Shown: piece after piece, positions 60,347 to 64,000 of the stretch
How the letters are laid out: every line of letters begins with the position of its first letter
How positions within the stretch are numbered: the first letter of the stretch is position 1
Assembly (NCBI RefSeq): GCF_021245985.1
Contig: NZ_JAJQXA010000012.1
Location: forward strand, 96,383 to 160,382
Direction of reading: 5' to 3'
DNA: 64,000 nucleotides
From: Flavobacterium soyae
GTDB taxonomy: Bacteria; Bacteroidota; Bacteroidia; Flavobacteriales; Flavobacteriaceae
Made by a program: the position numbers and the translations under genes
The notes under the pieces: model-generated
What the model was told of the DNA's origin: nothing
What the model saw: the letters and a program-made list of their open reading frames with translations, nothing else
Databases searched by the model: none

Positions 60347-61531
60347 TTAATTATTTAGCAACTGAAAAACCTGATTTGCAATTTCATATTCTTCATCAGT
60401 TGGCACAACCAGAACTTTAGTTTTTGAATCTACTGTACTAATTTCTCTTATTTCTTTTGACCGAATTTGATTTTTTTCCTGATCAATTTCAATTCCAAAA
60501 TAATCCATATCAGTACAAATTAATTTACGCATGTACGAAGAATTTTCACCAATCCCTGCGGTAAAAATGATAGCATCTAATCCGTTTAAAGCTGCTGTAT
60601 ATGAACCTATAGTTTTTCTAATTCTGTAGGCATTTATTAATAAGGCTAATTGACAATCTTTATTTCCTTCTTCGGCTTTTGCTTCGATATCGCGAAGATC
60701 ACTATAACCTGTTAAACCAAGCATTCCACTTTGTTTCAGCAAAATAGAATTTACTTCATCTGGTGTATAGCCTAAATTTTTAACCATATAAAAAATAACC
60801 GATTGATCGATATCACCGGCACGAGTTCCCATAACCAAACCATTTGCCGGAGAAAACCCCATTGTTGTATCGATACTTTTTCCATCTTTTACAGCGGTCA
60901 TACTGCAGCCGTTTCCTAAATGGATTGTAATTATTCTCGAAACTTTTTCTAAATAACCAATGGCTTTTTCTGAAACATATTTATGACTTGTTCCATGAAA
61001 ACCATATACACGAACTTTATGTTCTGTTAAAAGGAAATTTGGAATAGCATACTTATAAGCCTCTACCGGAATTGTCTGGTGGAAAGCAGTATCAAAAACT
61101 GCTACTTGTTTTGCTCCCGAAAAAATTTCTTCGGCAACATTTATCCCTACTAAATGAGCAGGATTATGAAGTGGAGCCAGTTCTGAAAGTTCTTTTATTT
61201 TCTCTTTAACTTCTTCAGTAATTATAGTTGTATTTGAGAAATAACTTCCGCCATGCACTACTCTATGACCAACTGCAGTAATTTCTGAAGTTGTTTTTAT
61301 AACTCCTTTTTCAGCATCTAAAAGCATATCGGCAACCTTTTGCAAACCAATTTTATGGGTATGAACAGGCAGTATTTCTTCATAGGAATTTGAAGCTGTT
61401 TTAAAAGTAATATTTGATGTTTCTAAACCAATTCTATCGATCATACCCGTACAAATTACTTCATTTTCCGGCATAACCATCAATTGGTATTTTATGGATG
61501 AACTTCCTGAGTTTATAATTAGTATTTTCAT
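60347..61531 (-). CDS. ackA: Acetate kinase
   Basis: A 394-residue ASKHA-fold kinase converting acetyl phosphate plus ADP to acetate plus ATP. Motifs: ILIINSGSSSIKYQL at the start, AVGHRVVHGGSYFSN, VAVFDTAFHQTIP, YGFHGTSHKYVS, IITIHLGNGCSM, DTTMGFSPANGLVMGTRAGD and IIFTAGIGENS. Complete. Encoded after pta, from which it is separated by a 221-bp gap filled with a palindromic repeat, so coupling is looser than in most pta-ackA operons. Confidence 0.98.
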   Translation of the reverse strand: MKILIINSGSSSIKYQLMVMPENEVICTGMIDRIGLETSNITFKTASNSYEEILPVHTHKIGLQKVADMLLDAEKGVIKTTSEITAVGHRVVHGGSYFSNTTIITEEVKEKIKELSELAPLHNPAHLVGINVAEEIFSGAKQVAVFDTAFHQTIPVEAYKYAIPNFLLTEHKVRVYGFHGTSHKYVSEKAIGYLEKVSRIITIHLGNGCSMTAVKDGKSIDTTMGFSPANGLVMGTRAGDIDQSVIFYMVKNLGYTPDEVNSILLKQSGMLGLTGYSDLRDIEAKAEEGNKDCQLALLINAYRIRKTIGSYTAALNGLDAIIFTAGIGENSSYMRKLICTDMDYFGIEIDQEKNQIRSKEIREISTVDSKTKVLVVPTDEEYEIANQVFQLLNN

Positions 61532-61544
61532 TTTTTATGTTTTT

Positions 61545-61738
61545 GCCACAAAGGCGCTAAGTCACTAAGTTTATTTTAATCTCGAAGACATTTTTTTTGC
61601 CGAGATTGGCACGCGGATGACGCGGATTTACTTCGTAAAGACACGGATTAAAACGGGTTTTTATTCTATCAAAAATAAAATCCGTGTAAATCTGCGTTTT
61701 CGCGGTAGCGAATCAGTCTAATCCGCGTTCTATTTTTT
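61545..61738. repeat. Palindromic repeat between pta and ackA, CGCGGATTTAC family
   Basis: The left half has ACGCGGATGACGCGGATTTA and ACACGGATTAAAAC. The right half has the complements AAAATCCGTGTAAATCTGCG and CTAATCCGCG. It shares GATTTACTTCGTAAA (61625-61639) exactly with 14801-14815. It also shares a 24-bp word with two mismatches (61694-61717 versus 14743-14766, ending TAGCGAATCAGT), in the opposite order. This ties it to the core of the composite repeat at 14618-15081. Confidence 0.85.
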
Positions 61739-61752
61739 AATTTTTAATTGAT

Positions 61753-63846
61753 TTATAATCCCTGTGCCTGTATTGCCGTAATTACAACCGTATTGATAAT
61801 ATCATCGACTGTACAGCCTCGGCTTAAATCGTTTACAGGTTTGTTTAAACCTTGTAACATTGGACCAATTGCTAAAGCCCCTGTTTCTCTTTGAACTGCT
61901 TTATAGGTATTATTTCCGGTATTTAAATCAGGGAAAATAAGTACGCTCGCCTGCCCTGCTACTTCAGAATCCGGCATTTTGCTTTTTCCAACTTCGCGGT
62001 CAACAGCAGCATCGTATTGAATTGGTCCTTCAATTTTTAAGTCAGGACGTTTTTGTTTTACGATTTCGGTTGCCGTTCTTACTTTATCAACCTCATCTCC
62101 TTTTCCAGAAGCACCGGAAGAGTAAGAAAGCATGGCAATTTTTGGCTCAATTCCGAAGGCAGAACTTGATTCTGCAGATGAAATTGCAATTTCTGCCAAT
62201 TGCTCTGCCGTTGGGTTTGGATTAATGGCACAATCACCAAAAACAGAAACCCTGTCTTCTAAACACATAAAAAATACAGATGAAACAACCGATGAATTTG
62301 GTTTAGTTTTAATGAATTGAAGTGCTGGTAAAATAGTATGCTGCGTTGTATGCGCCGCACCCGAAACCATTCCGTCAGCATGACCTTTGTACACCATCAT
62401 AGTTCCAAAATACGAAACGTCTTCCATTAAATCCCTTGCCATTGTAATGCTTACATTTTTAGCTTTTCTAAGTTCGTAATACGTATTGGCATAATCTTCA
62501 TAAAGTTCAGATTCTTTTGGATTAATGATATTTATCTTCGAAAAATCAAATGCAATTCCAAGTTCTAACACTTTACTTTCAATTTGTTTTTTGTCTCCGA
62601 TAATTGAAATATCGACTACATCCATCGCTAAAAGCCTTGAAGCTGCAATAATAATTCTATCATCATTTCCTTCAGGCAGAACGATATGTTTACGGTGCTG
62701 TCTGGCTCTTTTAACCATGTTGTATTGAAACATTTTTGGCGTCATGCCTTCTGCTTCAAAAGTGATTAATCTTTCAGATAAAGCGTCGTTATCAACGTAT
62801 TTCTCAAATGTAGTTATTGAAGTTTCAATCTTGTGCGTATTGTTAGCGTAGATTTTAGATTTAATAGACCCAATTCTGTTTGTAATGTGATAAGTTCCAC
62901 CGTCAACTGCAATAATTGGAACAATGGCAGAAAGTCCTTCAATCAGCTTTAAAATACTTTCCTCCGGAACTATATTTCCCGTTAGAATTATTCCTGAAAT
63001 GGTTGGATAATTTATTGATTCATTTGCCTGTAATGCGCCCAGAATAATATCAGATCGATCTCCGGGTGTAATTACAAGTGCGTTATTGTGTAAGTGAACC
63101 AAATAGTTATGCAATTGCATGGCTCCCACGCTAAAATGCCCAATCTCATTATTAAGATAATTTTCTCCAAACAAAACTTTTGCATCAAGTTCGTTTACAA
63201 TTTCCTGCATTGTTGGATTGTTCAAACTTGAAACTAGCGGAATTGTATTTACTAAAACATTTGAAGGAAGACTTTTTTGAAGGCTTTTTGTAACTAATTC
63301 AATATTTTCGGGTTGTACTTTATTGGCAAAAACAGATAAAACTTCAACCTCTTTTACTTTGAAAGAATCATAAACTAAATACAAACTATCAACCAGCTCT
63401 TCCAGCGTTTTTCCAATCCCTGAACCAATAATTATGGTTGGAATTCCGAGGTTTTTTGCAATTAAAACATTCAAATCTAATTCGATAGAGGTCCCTTCAC
63501 CCGTAAAACTCGTTCCTTCAACTAAAACAAAATCAAAACGTTCTTCAAGTTTTTTATATTTCTCGATAATTAAATCCAGAACCTCTCCTATTTTTCCTTT
63601 GTTTTTCTTTTTAATAAGTTTGCTTTTTGTAATGGCATATGCATCTTCAAAATGAATATCAAGGTTAAAATAAGACAAAACTGTTTCGATATGATTATCA
63701 ACCTCTCCATCTATAAAATCTTCGATTATAGGCCTGAAATAACCCACTTTAGCCGTTTTACCAATCAAAATGCTCATTAAGCCGAGTGTAATTATCGACT
63801 TCCCGCTGTTTTGATCACTTGTGGCTATATATACCGCTTTACTCAT
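61753..63846 (-). CDS. pta: Phosphate acetyltransferase (long form)
   Basis: A 697-residue three-domain Pta. An N-terminal BioD-like P-loop domain at about 1-220 starts KAVYIATSDQNSGKSIITLG; a DRTGG regulatory domain lies at about 225-340; the catalytic PTA/PTB domain at about 375-697 has RARQHRKHIVLPEGNDDRII, MARDLMEDVSYFGTMMVYKG, GAAHTTQHTILPALQ, SYSSGASGKGDEVDKVRTA and GPIQYDAAVDREVGKSKMP. It interconverts acetyl-CoA and acetyl phosphate. Normal length for the long form. Confidence 0.98.
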   Translation of the reverse strand: MSKAVYIATSDQNSGKSIITLGLMSILIGKTAKVGYFRPIIEDFIDGEVDNHIETVLSYFNLDIHFEDAYAITKSKLIKKKNKGKIGEVLDLIIEKYKKLEERFDFVLVEGTSFTGEGTSIELDLNVLIAKNLGIPTIIIGSGIGKTLEELVDSLYLVYDSFKVKEVEVLSVFANKVQPENIELVTKSLQKSLPSNVLVNTIPLVSSLNNPTMQEIVNELDAKVLFGENYLNNEIGHFSVGAMQLHNYLVHLHNNALVITPGDRSDIILGALQANESINYPTISGIILTGNIVPEESILKLIEGLSAIVPIIAVDGGTYHITNRIGSIKSKIYANNTHKIETSITTFEKYVDNDALSERLITFEAEGMTPKMFQYNMVKRARQHRKHIVLPEGNDDRIIIAASRLLAMDVVDISIIGDKKQIESKVLELGIAFDFSKINIINPKESELYEDYANTYYELRKAKNVSITMARDLMEDVSYFGTMMVYKGHADGMVSGAAHTTQHTILPALQFIKTKPNSSVVSSVFFMCLEDRVSVFGDCAINPNPTAEQLAEIAISSAESSSAFGIEPKIAMLSYSSGASGKGDEVDKVRTATEIVKQKRPDLKIEGPIQYDAAVDREVGKSKMPDSEVAGQASVLIFPDLNTGNNTYKAVQRETGALAIGPMLQGLNKPVNDLSRGCTVDDIINTVVITAIQAQGL

Positions 63847-63897
63847 AATTTATATTTTGAAACTAAACATCTGTATTTGAATTATATTTTAATACTG

Positions 63898-64000
63898 CTA
63901 AAACCAACGTCTTTTTTTGAAATAGACAATTAGAGCAACAACTAAGAAAAACATTGCCATCATAACGCTGTGATAACCATATTTAAATTTAAGCTCGGGC
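63898..64000 (-). CDS. corA: CorA magnesium/cobalt transporter, C-terminal end (partial)
   Basis: The last 33 residues of a gene that continues beyond the right edge. They read PELKFKYGYHSVMMAMFFLV, then VALIVYFKKRRWF and a stop at 63898. The PEL...YGY sequence, then a membrane helix and a short basic tail, matches the end of CorA channels just after the GMN motif. Only the final helix is visible. Confidence 0.75.
   Translation of the reverse strand, partial: PELKFKYGYHSVMMAMFFLVVALIVYFKKRRWF

Overview
The window is an AT-rich chromosomal segment of a Flavobacterium-like member of the Bacteroidota. The evidence is: a giant Ig-like (CHU-type) cell-surface protein; an Oar-type TonB receptor; a SusC/SusD polysaccharide utilization locus (PUL); promoters with the Bacteroidota -7 consensus TAnnTTTG and few Shine-Dalgarno sequences; and a class B1 metallo-beta-lactamase of the kind intrinsic to flavobacteria. 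No rRNA, tRNA, CRISPR array, insertion sequence or phage gene was seen. The window looks like core chromosome with one accessory carbohydrate locus.

Layout. 1-7517 (minus): 5' part of a giant secreted repeat protein that runs off the left edge. 7518-8754: a 1.2-kb AT-rich stretch with no convincing gene. 8755-13746 (minus): a DUF6495-type protein, an Oar-like TonB receptor and the rpsF-rpsR-rplI ribosomal operon. 13924-14622 (plus): a LytTR response regulator. 14618-15081: a nested palindromic repeat between convergent genes. 15080-21385 (minus): priA, a VapBC-like toxin-antitoxin pair, the metallo-beta-lactamase, a DUF2147 protein, a YihY-family membrane protein and nadC. 21701-28848 (plus): lipoprotein lipase, AlkC-type DNA glycosylase, pirin/OsmC/GNAT cluster, exported adenosine deaminase, ABM-domain protein and rlmH. 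28898-30500 (minus): lipoprotein and folP. 30722-42140 (plus): DUF1599, DoxX-like protein, thioredoxin-like protein, tpiA, prmA, clpS, a coupled alkylglycerol-monooxygenase-like/lysoplasmalogenase-like pair, kdsA with small envelope proteins, a YiiX-like enzyme and a Coq4-like protein. 42214-59579 (minus): an M28 peptidase, then a PUL. 59682-63846 (minus): hypothetical gene, ackA and pta. 63898-64000: the 3' end of corA.

How the genes work together. In the PUL a membrane-spanning propeller/triple-tyrosine/LuxR regulator precedes susC-susD, a LamG lipoprotein, a GH144-type (PF10091) lipoprotein, an alpha/beta-hydrolase, a GH3 beta-glucosidase, a lipoprotein glycerophosphodiesterase and a GH43-like protein. 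GH144 plus GH3 points to beta-1,2-glucan. The phosphodiesterase and esterase suggest the natural substrate may be the decorated (phosphoglycerol/succinyl) cyclic beta-1,2-glucans of Rhizobiales. This is an inference.

A second possible system is the translationally coupled pair at 35624-37581, whose two families both act on ether lipids in animals (AGMO and TMEM86).

The intergenic spaces from about 14.6 to 37.7 kb, and again at 61.5 kb, are filled with palindromes built from a small vocabulary of recurring words. They are nested, shared between distant loci and largely absent from the PUL. They look like a family of REP-like or foldback elements.
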